Shown here piece after piece: positions 45,340-54,061 of a stretch of DNA of 64,000 nt. Location: contig JASJAR010000006.1 in NCBI GenBank assembly GCA_030066905.1, positions 1 to 64,000 of the forward strand, given 5' to 3'. The notes beneath the pieces were generated by a model that worked only from the letters and a program-made list of their open reading frames with translations, did no database searches and was not told the origin of the DNA. A program made the position numbers and the translations under genes. Numbering within the stretch: position 1 is the first letter of the stretch; every line of letters starts with the position of its first letter. The stretch is from Paracoccaceae bacterium (GTDB lineage Bacteria; Pseudomonadota; Alphaproteobacteria; Rhodobacterales; Rhodobacteraceae).

Positions 45340-45854
45340 GAAGCCGCCTCGCGGCCCGGGACGAACGGCAGCGGCACCACCTCGCAGGCGTTGCGCGTCC
45401 GGAAGACGAAGTTCCGGCCGGGGGCCGACGGCGCAATGTCCTCTTCGAGCGATGTGGCCACCAGCAGGGGCTCCTCGAGCAGTAGCGGGCCCGGCTGCCC
45501 GGGTGCCGCGCGGCGGAACGGCGGCTCCGGGACCTGCGGTCCCACGGACGGCACCGCCGCGTCGGCATTTGAAGCACGCTCCGGCGTCTGTGTCACCCAC
45601 ATCACGAGGCCCCATGCGAGGGGCGTGGCGAGCGCCGAGACGGCGAAGGACAGCTCGGTCGGCACGCCGGCCACCGCGTCGCCGAGGACCCGTCCGGCAA
45701 TGACCGATGCCGTGAGGCAGAGCGCCCCGTAAAGCGGCCGGTTGCGGCCGGTGGAGATTTTCATCCGGTGATAGGCCAGCGCGGCGACGACCGCGGGCGA
45801 GGGGACAAGAACGAAATCGACCATCAGGCCGAACAGCGCGGCAAAAATGCCCAT
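45336..45854 (-). CDS. Membrane protein upstream of pqiA
   Basis: 172 residues. Three hydrophobic segments in the first 90 residues (FAALFGLMVDFVLVPSPAVVAALAY, YGALCLTASVIAGRVLG, SALATPLAWGLVMWV) are followed by a Pro/Ala-rich soluble tail with one Cys. No family recognised. Its stop overlaps the pqiA CTG start by 4 bases. A CtrA-type box lies about 104 bases upstream. Confidence 0.7.
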   Translation of the reverse strand: MGIFAALFGLMVDFVLVPSPAVVAALAYHRMKISTGRNRPLYGALCLTASVIAGRVLGDAVAGVPTELSFAVSALATPLAWGLVMWVTQTPERASNADAAVPSVGPQVPEPPFRRAAPGQPGPLLLEEPLLVATSLEEDIAPSAPGRNFVFRTRNACEVVPLPFVPGREAAS

Positions 45855-45957
45855 GGCGTCGGTCTCCCGAGCACCCCGTCCCTCACGGGAGCATCGGTTA
45901 ACGAACCGTATCGGTGCGTGTCAACAGAAAATCCGCTTAACACACTGGAATATATCG

Positions 45958-45973
45958 TTAAATCTTTGTTAAC
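45958..45973. promoter_or_regulatory. CtrA box in an AT-rich intergenic stretch
   Basis: TTAA-ATCTTTG-TTAAC fits the full CtrA site TTAA-N7-TTAAC. It lies in an AT-rich patch (45895-45975) with other TTAAC half-sites, upstream of the minus-strand membrane-protein/pqiA operon. The 307-base gap from 45855 to 46161 holds this patch and a repeat but no gene. Confidence 0.55.
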
Positions 45974-46074
45974 GTATGCCGCCGGGCGGCGGCGAGAATT
46001 CTGCCGGTCCCGGGCTTTCGGCGGACCCGGACATCCGGGCTTGCAGTCCCGCGGCCCGTCCACCGGAAAGACCC

Positions 46075-46134
46075 GTCCCGGGCCCGACCCCATGGCGCGC
46101 ACCGTTCGTCGAGGCCCCGGATCACGTCCGGGGC
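46075..46134. repeat. Family A repeat, first hairpin decayed
   Basis: A GTCCCGGGCCC remnant near 46075 and an intact CCCCGGATCACGTCCGGGG hairpin at 46115-46133, immediately downstream of mlaF. Confidence 0.8.
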
Positions 46135-46161
46135 GTCGGTTGCCTCAGACGCTTCCGACCC

Positions 46162-46908
46162 CTACCGCACCGCCTCGATCGGCCCCTCGGCACTGCCGGA
46201 GACGAACTGCCGGACATAAGGGTCCTCGGTGCTGTCCATTTCCGAGACCGGTCCGGTCCAGCGGATCTTGCCGTCGTGGATCATCGCCACCTTGTCGGCA
46301 ATGGCGCGAACGCTCGACATATCGTGGGTGATGGTCATCGCGGTCGCGCCCATCTCGGTGACGATCTCGCGGATCAGCTCGTTGATGACGCCGGCCATGA
46401 TCGGGTCGAGCCCGGTGGTGGGCTCGTCGAAAAAGATGATCTCGGGTTCGGCGGCAATGGCGCGGGCGAGGCCGACCCGCTTTTGCATCCCGCCTGACAG
46501 TTCGGCGGGGAAAAGGTCGGCCACATCCGCCTTCAGCCCCACCCGGCGGAGCTTCTCAACCGCGATCTCGCGCGCTTCCGCCTTCGGGCGCTTCAGCGAG
46601 CCCCGCAGCAGCCGGAACGCGACATTCTGCCAGACATGGAGCGAATCGAAGAGGGCCGCCCCCTGAAAGAGCATCCCGAACCGGGCGAGAAAGGCGTCGC
46701 GCTCGGCCTCGGTGACGTCCTCGCCGTCCAGCGTGATCGTGCCCCGGTCGGGGCGGATGAGCCCGAGGATGCATTTCAGCATCACCGACTTCCCCGTTCC
46801 CGAGCCGCCGATCACGACCATCGATTCGGCCTTGGGGATCGTGAGGTTCACGCCCCGGAGAACCTCTTTCGGCCCGAAGGCCTTCTGGACATCGGAAAGC
46901 TCGATCAT
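46162..46908 (-). CDS. mlaF: MlaF-like ABC transporter ATP-binding protein
   Basis: 248 residues from ATG 46908 ([12 protein letters not shown]). Walker A GGSGTGKSVMLK, Q-loop MLFQGAALFDSL, signature LSGGMQKRVGLARAI, Walker B IIFFDEPTTGLDP and switch THDMSS are intact. With MlaE it forms the core of an outer-membrane lipid-transport ABC complex. Its ATG overlaps the mlaE stop (ATGA). The lipid-binding partner genes mlaD, mlaC and mlaB are not adjacent. Confidence 0.93.
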   Translation of the reverse strand: MIELSDVQKAFGPKEVLRGVNLTIPKAESMVVIGGSGTGKSVMLKCILGLIRPDRGTITLDGEDVTEAERDAFLARFGMLFQGAALFDSLHVWQNVAFRLLRGSLKRPKAEAREIAVEKLRRVGLKADVADLFPAELSGGMQKRVGLARAIAAEPEIIFFDEPTTGLDPIMAGVINELIREIVTEMGATAMTITHDMSSVRAIADKVAMIHDGKIRWTGPVSEMDSTEDPYVRQFVSGSAEGPIEAVR

Positions 46909-47678
46909 GCGGCGAAGAAGAGTTCGGTGAGAAGGAAATTGGCAGCGAGAATGAGCACGCTTGCCGCGACCACGGCCTGTTTGGTGGCCCGGCCCACCCC
47001 TTGCGCGCCGCGGCCCGAAGTCATGCCGTAATAGCACCCCATGAGGGCGGCGAGGAACCCGAACACCGCGCCCTTGGTGAGCGAAGAGACGATGTCGTGC
47101 CATTCGAGGAAGTTGATCGTGTTGGTCATGTAGGTCGCGGGGTTGAAGCCGAGCCGCCCGGTGCCGACGAGGTAACCGCCGAAAATGCCGATGGCATCGC
47201 CGATGCCCACGAGCACTGGCATCACCAGCGTCGCGGCCAGCACCCTCGGCGCGGTGAGGTACTTCATCGGATCGGTCGAGAGGGTCACGAGCGCGTCGAT
47301 CTGCTCGGTCACTTTCATCGTCGCGATCTCGGCGGCGATGGAGGATGTGACCCGGGCTGCGATCATCAGCCCGACGAGAACCGGGCCAAGCTCGCGCACC
47401 ATGCCGATGGCGACGATCTGCGGCACCACGGCCTCGGCCGAGAACCGTGCACCGCCGGCGAAGATCTGCAAGGCCAGCGCGCCGCCGGTAAAGACCGTGG
47501 TGAGGCCGACGACGGGCAGCGAGAAGTACCCGATGGTCAGCAGCGCATGGCCGAATTCGCGGGGGTAGAACGGCGGGCGCACCAGATGGCTGAGGGTCTC
47601 GGCGGCGAAGATCGCGATCCGCCCCACCGCGGCCAGCATCCCCAGGATCGCCGCGCCGAGGGCGGCAATCGACCTCAT
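46905..47678 (-). CDS. mlaE: MlaE-like ABC transporter permease
   Basis: 257 residues with about five hydrophobic helices. The permease signature [35 protein letters not shown] (conserved EQIDAL loop contacting MlaF) is clear, as is [24 protein letters not shown] near the end. It overlaps alr upstream and mlaF downstream by 4 bases each. Confidence 0.95.
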   Translation of the reverse strand: MRSIAALGAAILGMLAAVGRIAIFAAETLSHLVRPPFYPREFGHALLTIGYFSLPVVGLTTVFTGGALALQIFAGGARFSAEAVVPQIVAIGMVRELGPVLVGLMIAARVTSSIAAEIATMKVTEQIDALVTLSTDPMKYLTAPRVLAATLVMPVLVGIGDAIGIFGGYLVGTGRLGFNPATYMTNTINFLEWHDIVSSLTKGAVFGFLAALMGCYYGMTSGRGAQGVGRATKQAVVAASVLILAANFLLTELFFAA

Positions 47679-48712
47679 GCCACGGCCCTTTCGTAGCGCG
47701 CCCCGAGCGAGGTCAGGATCTCATAGCCGATGGTCCCGGCGGCTGCGGCAAGATCGTCGACGCCTTGATGCGGGCCCAGAAGCTCCAGCCGGTCGGGCAC
47801 CTCGGCCAGTTGGGTGACATCGACCGTGATGAGGTCCATCGACACCCGGCCCCGCACCGGGCAGGGCATGCCGTCGGCATAAAGCACCGCTCGCGGCCCC
47901 ATCGCGCGAATGAGCCCGTCTGCATAGCCCGCCGAGACCGTGGCGATCCGGGTCTCTTCGGTCGCCGTCCAGGCATTGCCGTAGCCCACCGGTTCGCCGG
48001 GGCCCACGGTCCGGGTCTGGATGACGGGCACGTCGAGCCGCAGCACCGGTCTGGCCTCGGCAAAGGGCAGCCCGCCGTAGAGCCCGACGCCGGGGCGGGT
48101 CACGTCGTAGTGGAAGTCCGTCCCGAGCAGCGTTCCCCCCGTGGCCGCGAGCGAGCGGGGGCAGTCGAGCCCCGCCGTCATCGCCTCGAAGGCCTCTCGC
48201 TGGCCGGCGTTCATCGGGTGCCCGGGCTCATCGGCGCAAGCGAGATGGCTCATCACGAGGCGCGGGCCCCGGCCCATCACCGCCTCGCGCAGCCCCGCCC
48301 AGTCGCCCGGTTCGAGCCCGAGCCGGTTCATGCCGGTGTCGAGCTGGATGCCGAAAGGCCGGTCCGGCAGCGCCTCGACATGCCGCGCAATCTGCTCCGC
48401 GGAGTTCAAAAGCGGAATGAGATCGGCCCCGGCCAGCGTCTCCGCATCGCCCGCCATGTGCCCCGAAAAGACGTAGATCGCCGCTCCGGGCCCTACCACA
48501 GCCCGCACCTGCGCGCCTTCCTCGGCCATGGCCACGAAGAAACTCCGCGCTCCGGCCCCGGCCATCGCTTCGGCGACGAGGTCGGCTCCGAGCCCATAGC
48601 CATCGGCCTTCACCACGGCCCCGGTCTCGCAGGCCGCCCCCGACATCGCGTCGAGCGCCCGCCAGTTCGCCTTCAGCGCGCCGGTATCGATGGTCAGCCG
48701 TGCGGTTCCCAT
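47675..48712 (-). CDS. alr: Alanine racemase
   Basis: 345 residues. PLP enzyme making D-alanine for peptidoglycan. The PLP lysine is in [13 protein letters not shown] (about residue 34) and the second catalytic base region is [12 protein letters not shown]; the tyrosine-bearing [10 protein letters not shown] segment is also present. It begins a compact alr-mlaE-mlaF unit with 4-base overlaps. Confidence 0.96.
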   Translation of the reverse strand: MGTARLTIDTGALKANWRALDAMSGAACETGAVVKADGYGLGADLVAEAMAGAGARSFFVAMAEEGAQVRAVVGPGAAIYVFSGHMAGDAETLAGADLIPLLNSAEQIARHVEALPDRPFGIQLDTGMNRLGLEPGDWAGLREAVMGRGPRLVMSHLACADEPGHPMNAGQREAFEAMTAGLDCPRSLAATGGTLLGTDFHYDVTRPGVGLYGGLPFAEARPVLRLDVPVIQTRTVGPGEPVGYGNAWTATEETRIATVSAGYADGLIRAMGPRAVLYADGMPCPVRGRVSMDLITVDVTQLAEVPDRLELLGPHQGVDDLAAAAGTIGYEILTSLGARYERAVA

Positions 48713-48763
48713 GGAGCGGTTCTGACAGCGCCGCCGGAGAGGTCAAGGCGAAAGCGCTGCCTC

Positions 48764-49540
48764 TCAGGGGTCGAGCCAGATGCGGCGAAACTCTTCCCAG
48801 AGCTTCTCGCCGATGAGGCAATCGTACTCCGCCTCGATGGGCTCAAACCCGGTCCAGCCACCGCCATCGACAATTTCGAGGACCAGCTTGCGACGGACGG
48901 CAAGCGCGAACTCCGACCAGTCGAGCACCGGGATCACGAAGGCGCCCGGGCCGCCGATGACGCAGGCGCGGTAATAGACGTCGAGATCGTCGAGATGCCA
49001 GGCCCGGCCCATTCCATCCCGCGTCATCAGCGGCAGACCGTTGATCACCAGCCCCTCGGCGATGGCGAGGTCGCGCGGCGCGGTGACGATGGGCCCGGCA
49101 TTGTTCGGCCCGTCGCCGGAGATGTCGATGACCCGGCGGAGGCCCTCGTAGCCGTTCTCCCGGATCGCCTCGCGCGCGAAGTTGATCGCCCCCGAGATCG
49201 AGGTCCGCCGCATCGAGGGCGAGGTCTCCACGAGCAGCCGGTCGGCCACGGCCTCCGCCTCGGCGCGGCTCCCGATCACGGTCCAGTCGACGATCACCCG
49301 GTTCGCCCCATAGCCGGCCCATTCGACGTAAGTAACCGCGATCTTGCCGATGAGCCCCCCTTCGATGGCCGAGATCACCTCGTCCGAACGCAGCGCCTCG
49401 GCATAGCCGCGCCGCTGGATGTCGAGTTCCCGGGGCATCATCGAGCGCGAAACATCGACCATCAACGCCAGTTCGACATCGACCTCCTCGGCGGCAAGCG
49501 GGGCGGAGAGGAGGAGGGCGAGGATGGCGAGGAGACGCAT
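48764..49540 (-). CDS. DUF1194 secreted von Willebrand A-like protein
   Basis: 258 residues with signal peptide MRLLAILALLLSAPLAA. DUF1194 proteins have a vWA fold; the MIDAS motif reads MVDVSRSM (DxSxS, about residues 28-34) and the supporting RRVIDISGDGPNN and TSISGAI blocks are present. It probably binds a divalent metal and a protein partner in the periplasm. It lies upstream of alr with a 51-base gap. Confidence 0.88.
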   Translation of the reverse strand: MRLLAILALLLSAPLAAEEVDVELALMVDVSRSMMPRELDIQRRGYAEALRSDEVISAIEGGLIGKIAVTYVEWAGYGANRVIVDWTVIGSRAEAEAVADRLLVETSPSMRRTSISGAINFAREAIRENGYEGLRRVIDISGDGPNNAGPIVTAPRDLAIAEGLVINGLPLMTRDGMGRAWHLDDLDVYYRACVIGGPGAFVIPVLDWSEFALAVRRKLVLEIVDGGGWTGFEPIEAEYDCLIGEKLWEEFRRIWLDP

Positions 49541-49653
49541 GGGCGCGATGGTCCCCGCTCCGGGCGCCGGTGTCTACCGGTTTGGTGTCGGCACGGTGGG
49601 TTTGGCCTTGGGCAAAGGTCGGGCTTGTGCAGGAGGTTTGCTTGGCGGAACCC

Positions 49654-49790
49654 GCCCCGGACGCGGTCCGGGGCCCAGATCCAACGGAGTGCCAAGCCAA
49701 TCGGGGTCCCGGGTCAAGCCCGGGACGAGTGGGGTATTGCGTTTGGGGCGTACAGATGAACATCCGCCCGAAGCCAAGAGCACCGAGACC
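49654..49790. repeat. Extended family A repeat
   Basis: Hairpins GCCCCGGACGCGGTCCGGGG (49654-49673) and GTCCCGGGTC...CCCGGGAC (49706-49726), with right-hand flank (GGGGTATTG to GCCAAGAGC) resembling the long copies at 4002 and 29277. Located between the AKR gene and the DUF1194 gene start. Confidence 0.85.
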
Positions 49791-49806
49791 CCGCGCCCGC
49801 CCCCGG

Positions 49807-50799
49807 CTAGCGCGCCCGCGCAGGACCTTCCTCCGGCCGCTCGATCAGCGCCTCGATCTCGTCGAAGACCGCCCTTGGCAGGGGCCCCTTCTCCCGCGCG
49901 CCGGCGAGATCGGCCACCTGTGCGGGCGTGCGCATCCCCGGCACCGGGATGGCGCCCGGTTCGAGCGCCCAGAGCCAGCCGAGCGCCCCCTGGGCCAGGC
50001 TCCGCCCGCCAGTCGTCAGAAGCTCCCGCACAGCATCGATCCGTGCCAGATGATCGGGGTTCGGCCGGCCCTCCTCGAAATAGGCCAGCGCGGTTTCGTC
50101 CCGCGCGCGCACATCCGTCGGCGCGAACCGCGTGTCCTTGCCGATCCGCCCTGCCAGCAACCCCATCGCCAGGGGCGAGCGGATGAGCGGGAGAAGCTCC
50201 GCCCCGCTCACCGCAGGCCGGAGCCCGTCGGCGCGGAAAAAGAGGTTGGCGGCGAACTCCACGGCGCGGTAGCCCGGCCGGCCGGCATAGGCGACCGCCT
50301 TGTCGGGGAAATCGGTGCTCCAGCCGAAGGCGGCGATCCGCCCGCGTTCGCGTTCCGCGCCGAGCCAGTCGAAGACCGGGGCCGCCTCGTCGATGCTGAA
50401 CTCGTTGGGGTGGACGAGCACAAGGTCGATCCGCTCCCGCCGAAGCCGTCTGAGCGACCCGTCGAGCGCGGCCTCAAGGGCGGCAGGTTCGGTGACAAGC
50501 CCGGTGAGCGACCGCGTCGCGGGGTCGATCCCGATCCCCACCTTCGTGACGATCCGCGCCTCGGGGCGGTCCTCCAGCATCTCGCCCAGAAGCGCCTCGG
50601 AATGGCCCGTTCCATAGGCCTGGGCGGTGTCGAACACCCGAATGCCCGCCTCAAAGGCCGCCGCGATGGCCGCCCGGGAGGTGGTGTCGTCCGACGGCCC
50701 CCAGCCCACCGGGCGGCCCTCGTAGGAAAACGGCCCGCCGATGGCCCAACAGCCCATCCCGAGGCCCGGCCGTTCGATCTCGCTCCAAATGTCCGTCAT
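49807..50799 (-). CDS. Aldo/keto reductase
   Basis: 330 residues, AKR TIM-barrel fold. N-terminal GLGMGCWAIGGPFSYEGRPVGW, Tyr-containing FDTAQAYGTGHSEALLGEML (catalytic Tyr), the Lys in IVTKVGIGI and LVLVHPNEF are characteristic, as is the C-terminal NADPH-region AIPVPGMRTPAQV. Substrate unknown. The start overlaps the MerR regulator stop (TGATG), so the two are co-transcribed from a MerR-type promoter. Confidence 0.93.
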   Translation of the reverse strand: MTDIWSEIERPGLGMGCWAIGGPFSYEGRPVGWGPSDDTTSRAAIAAAFEAGIRVFDTAQAYGTGHSEALLGEMLEDRPEARIVTKVGIGIDPATRSLTGLVTEPAALEAALDGSLRRLRRERIDLVLVHPNEFSIDEAAPVFDWLGAERERGRIAAFGWSTDFPDKAVAYAGRPGYRAVEFAANLFFRADGLRPAVSGAELLPLIRSPLAMGLLAGRIGKDTRFAPTDVRARDETALAYFEEGRPNPDHLARIDAVRELLTTGGRSLAQGALGWLWALEPGAIPVPGMRTPAQVADLAGAREKGPLPRAVFDEIEALIERPEEGPARAR

Positions 50800-51173
50800 C
50801 AGCCTTGCTCCTCAATGCTTTCGGAATAAAAGGAAATCTTCATGTCGAGGTAAGCCTCGCAGGCATCGAGCTCGGCCCGTTGCGCCGCCAGCCGCGCCCG
50901 ATGCGCCAGAAGGATCGCCAGCCGCTCGGCCTGCGCCGCGGCCGCCTCCGCACCCGGCCCATGGGCCGACGCCGCAAAGCGCCGGACATCCGCCAGCGGC
51001 ATGGCCGTGCGTCTGAGCCGCGCGAGCACCGAAAGCCACTCCACCGCCGCCGGCGGGAAGGACCGCCAGCCCCGCCCGTCCCTTGGCAGGTCCGGCAACA
51101 TCCCCGACTTGTCGTAAAACCGGATCGTGTCGATCGACAGCCCGCTGGTCTCGGCGGCTTCGGCGATCTGCAT
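50799..51173 (-). CDS. MerR family transcriptional regulator
   Basis: 124 residues. Winged HTH (QIAEAAETSGLSIDTIRFYDKSGMLPD) typical of MerR, then a coiled-coil dimerisation helix. No cysteines or other obvious metal ligands, so it is not a metal sensor of the classical type. It probably senses an oxidant, aldehyde or organic ligand and controls the downstream AKR through the 19-bp-spaced promoter at 51202-51232. Confidence 0.92.
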   Translation of the reverse strand: MQIAEAAETSGLSIDTIRFYDKSGMLPDLPRDGRGWRSFPPAAVEWLSVLARLRRTAMPLADVRRFAASAHGPGAEAAAAQAERLAILLAHRARLAAQRAELDACEAYLDMKISFYSESIEEQG

Positions 51174-51201
51174 GGGGCTCCTCCGTCATCTTTCAAATGA
51201 C

Positions 51202-51232
51202 GGGCTAGCCTACTGGAGCAACTCCAGGTCAA
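51202..51232 (-). promoter_or_regulatory. MerR-type promoter with 19-bp spacer
   Basis: On the minus strand, TTGACC (51232-51227), a 19-base spacer and a weak -10 TAGCCC (51207-51202). The spacer contains the dyad TGGAG-TTG-CTCCA. The over-long spacer and dyad are characteristic of promoters twisted open by MerR proteins. It lies 29 bases upstream of the merR-like gene. Confidence 0.6.
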
Positions 51233-51250
51233 GCAGGAAACCGCCCGGCC

Positions 51251-51333
51251 CCTTCATCTTGGCAAAAATACCGCGGGGGCTGAGGAACGCCCGGAGATCG
51301 GTCCGGTGGACCGGTCTCGGTGACGAAGGGTCG
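51251..51333. repeat. Family B interspersed repeat
   Basis: Begins CCTTCATCTTGGCAAAAATA and includes a hairpin with 11-bp arms (one G:T pair), GAGATCGGTCC-GGT-GGACCGGTCTC, at 51294-51318. Homologous to 19341-19422. The rest of the 424-base gap between the MerR gene and dnaB (to 51597) shows no gene. Confidence 0.85.
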
Positions 51334-51597
51334 TCAGACCCCGAACGGGCCGCGGGCAGCGCCCCCACCGTACGCTGCCCTCACGGGGTTTCAACCTTTC
51401 GGCGCGATACCTTTCCCCGCGATGCGCATCGTCAGACGGCCCAGGGGCCGCTTCGTTTCGGCACACAACCGGGGCGGGGCGGTACCCGGTGACAGTGGAT
51501 CCACTGCCTCACACCCGGACCGCTCCCAATACCGCCACATATGGCAGCCCAGACCGCCCCCGGACCATCCGGGCCGGCGGCAACAGGCGTTGGCGCG

Positions 51598-53088
51598 CTA
51601 GAAGCTCTCGACCGCGCCGTCCCGTTGCTGCCAGGGTTTGACGAGGTTCCCGAACCGGGTGAACCGCGCCTCGAAGGAGAGATCCACGGTGCCGATGGGG
51701 CCATGGCGCTGCTTGCCGATCACCAGTTCGGCGCGGCCGTGGAGCTTTTCCATCTCCTCCTGCCACTTCGCCATGGCCTCCAGATCGTGGTCGCCCGGCT
51801 TCTCGCGCTCTTTGTAGTATTCTTCGCGGAAGACGAACATGACCACATCGGCGTCCTGCTCGATGGAGCCTGATTCTCTGAGGTCACTGAGTTGGGGCCG
51901 CTTGTCCTCGCGGCTCTCGACCTGGCGGGAGAGCTGCGACAGCGCGATGACGGGGATGTCGAGTTCCTTGGCTATGGACTTAAGCCCCTGGGTGATCTCG
52001 GAGACCTCATTCACGCGGCTATCCTTGGCGCTCGCGGGCCGGACAAGCTGGAGATAATCGACGATCAGCACGTCGAGCCCGTGCTCGCGCTTCAGCCGCC
52101 GCGCCCGGGCGGCAAGCTGGGAGATGGGCAGGGCGGCGGTATCGTCGATGAAAAGCGGGCAGGCCTCCAAGGTCTTTGCCGCATCGACGAAGCGGCGGAA
52201 CTCTGTCTCGGTCATGTCGCCCCGGCGGATTTGTTCCGACGGCACCTCAGCGGCCTCGGACAGCACCCGCGCGGCAAGCTGTTCGGCCGACATCTCCAGG
52301 GAGAAGAACCCCACGACGCCGCCGCCCACGGCCCCTTCGGTCCCGTCGGGGAGCTTGCCCTTCCGGTAGGCCTTGGCGATGTTGAAGGCGATGTTGGTGG
52401 CCAGCGAGGTCTTCCCCATCGAGGGCCGGCCGGCGAGGATGAGAAGGTCCGACTTGTGAAGCCCGCCGAGCTTTTTGTCGATGTCGACGAGCCCTGTCGA
52501 GATGCCCGCAAGGCCGCCGTCGCGCATATAGGCGGCATTGGCGACCTGCACCGCATCGGTGACCGCGCGCAGAAACGACTGGAAGCCGTGCTCGGTGCGC
52601 CCCGAATCCGAAAGCTGGTAGAGCGCCTGTTCGGCCTCGACGATCTGTTCGGCGGGCTCGCTTTCCACATCGACCCGGCCGGCTTTGTCGGCAATGTCGC
52701 GCCCGAGCCCCATCAGCGCCCGCCGGATCGCGAAATCGTGGATCATCTGGGCATAGTCGCGCGCGGCGAAGGACGAGATCGAGGCCCCGGCGAGCCGGAC
52801 GAGATAGGCCGGGCCGCCGAGCTCCTTGAGGCCTTCATCCTCTTCGAGAAACGCCTTCAGCGTTACCGGAGACGCGAGCGCGTTTTTTCGCAGCCGCGCC
52901 TCGATCACCTCGAAGATGCGCGCATGGACCGGGTCGTAGAAATGCGACGCGTCGACGACGTTCGCCACCCGGTCGTAAAGCTCGTTGTTGTTCAGAAGCG
53001 CGCCCAGAAGCTGCTGCTCGGCCTCGATGCTGTGGGGGTCGACATTGGTGTCGGACCCACCCGGCTGGATCGTTCTGATCTCGTTCAT
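51598..53088 (-). CDS. dnaB: Replicative DNA helicase
   Basis: 496 residues from ATG 53088 (MNEIRTIQPG). Hexameric 5'-3' helicase of the replisome. The N-terminal DnaB domain begins NVDPHSIEAEQQLLGALL; the RecA-like C-terminal domain has Walker A AGRPSMGKTSLATN, Walker B LIVDYLQLV and DIPVIALSQLSR with the arginine finger region. Oriented minus, with a 241-base upstream gap to pyrE in which I see no gene. Confidence 0.97.
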   Translation of the reverse strand: MNEIRTIQPGGSDTNVDPHSIEAEQQLLGALLNNNELYDRVANVVDASHFYDPVHARIFEVIEARLRKNALASPVTLKAFLEEDEGLKELGGPAYLVRLAGASISSFAARDYAQMIHDFAIRRALMGLGRDIADKAGRVDVESEPAEQIVEAEQALYQLSDSGRTEHGFQSFLRAVTDAVQVANAAYMRDGGLAGISTGLVDIDKKLGGLHKSDLLILAGRPSMGKTSLATNIAFNIAKAYRKGKLPDGTEGAVGGGVVGFFSLEMSAEQLAARVLSEAAEVPSEQIRRGDMTETEFRRFVDAAKTLEACPLFIDDTAALPISQLAARARRLKREHGLDVLIVDYLQLVRPASAKDSRVNEVSEITQGLKSIAKELDIPVIALSQLSRQVESREDKRPQLSDLRESGSIEQDADVVMFVFREEYYKEREKPGDHDLEAMAKWQEEMEKLHGRAELVIGKQRHGPIGTVDLSFEARFTRFGNLVKPWQQRDGAVESF

Positions 53089-53329
53089 ACTGCCCTCGTT
53101 CCTCAGGCCTTCCGATATCCCGGATCGCGCTGAACGGTGCAATGAGGATATCCTGTGGACAGCCTGTGGCTGGTTTTGCCACTACCCCATATTGCGGTTG
53201 GGAGCGGCGGGGCGTCAAGATAAGGTCCAAGCCGCCCAAAAGATCGTCGCAATTCCGACGCACAATTTTTGGGCGATCACCAGAATCTAATGCAACCTAA
53301 GGCAGAAATCCGTTTGATCCCGGCGCGGC

Positions 53330-54004
53330 TCAGCGTCTTCCCGCCTGCCAGGCGTGCGGGTCTGACAGGAATGATTCGACCTCTCCGAGCGTCCCCTCGT
53401 CGAACGCTCCCCGGTCGCGCGCAACGGCCAGAACGTCCCACCAGGTGGTCAGGTGATGCAGCCGCACACCTTCGGCGCCGAGGCGGTCTTCGACCCCGTC
53501 GAAAATCCCGTAATAGAAGATCACCGCGGTATGGCCGCAGACTGCTCCCGTCTCCCGGATCGCCTCGACGAAGGAGAGCTTCGAGCCGCCGTCGGTGGTC
53601 AGATCCTCGACGAGGAGCACCCGGTCGGTCTCGCCCATGACCCCTTCGATGCGGGCATTGCGCCCGTAGCCCTTGGGCTTCTTGCGCACGTAGCTCATCG
53701 GCAAGGCGAGGCGCTCGGCGACCATCGCGGCGAATGGGATCCCCGCGGTCTCGCCGCCGGCGATGTTGGTGAAGGCCTCGAACCCGGCCTCGCGCATCAC
53801 GGTGACGCAGAGAAAGTCCATCAGCGTGCTTCGGATGCGGGGGTAGGAGACGAGTTTGCGGCAGTCGATATAGGTCGGGCTCGGCAGGCCGGAGGCCAGC
53901 GTGAAGGGCTCCGTCGCGTTGAAATGCACCGCGCCGATCTCCAGGAGCATCCCCGCTGAGAGCCGCGCGATTTCGGTCTTGTCGGGGTAGGAACTCGGGA
54001 TCAT
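53330..54004 (-). CDS. pyrE: Orotate phosphoribosyltransferase
   Basis: 224 residues. Adds ribose phosphate to orotate in pyrimidine synthesis. The PRPP-binding motif [16 protein letters not shown] (about residues 125-140) and [12 protein letters not shown] (catalytic loop) are intact. It lies downstream of pyrC on the same strand, separated by two tight hairpins. Confidence 0.96.
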   Translation of the reverse strand: MIPSSYPDKTEIARLSAGMLLEIGAVHFNATEPFTLASGLPSPTYIDCRKLVSYPRIRSTLMDFLCVTVMREAGFEAFTNIAGGETAGIPFAAMVAERLALPMSYVRKKPKGYGRNARIEGVMGETDRVLLVEDLTTDGGSKLSFVEAIRETGAVCGHTAVIFYYGIFDGVEDRLGAEGVRLHHLTTWWDVLAVARDRGAFDEGTLGEVESFLSDPHAWQAGRR

Positions 54005-54018
54005 TGCGCCCTCCGCTG

Positions 54019-54061
54019 CGTGCCTTCGAAGGCACGTCTCACCGCCCTTCGAGGGGCGGTG
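54019..54061. other. Two tight hairpins between pyrC and pyrE
   Basis: CGTGCCTTCGAAGGCACG (54019-54036) is a perfect palindrome, and CACCGCCC-TTCGAG-GGGCGGTG (54040-54061) ends one base before the pyrC stop codon. In RNA both have UUCG-type loops, very stable. They could stabilise pyrC mRNA or attenuate pyrE; no T-tract is present. Confidence 0.65.
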
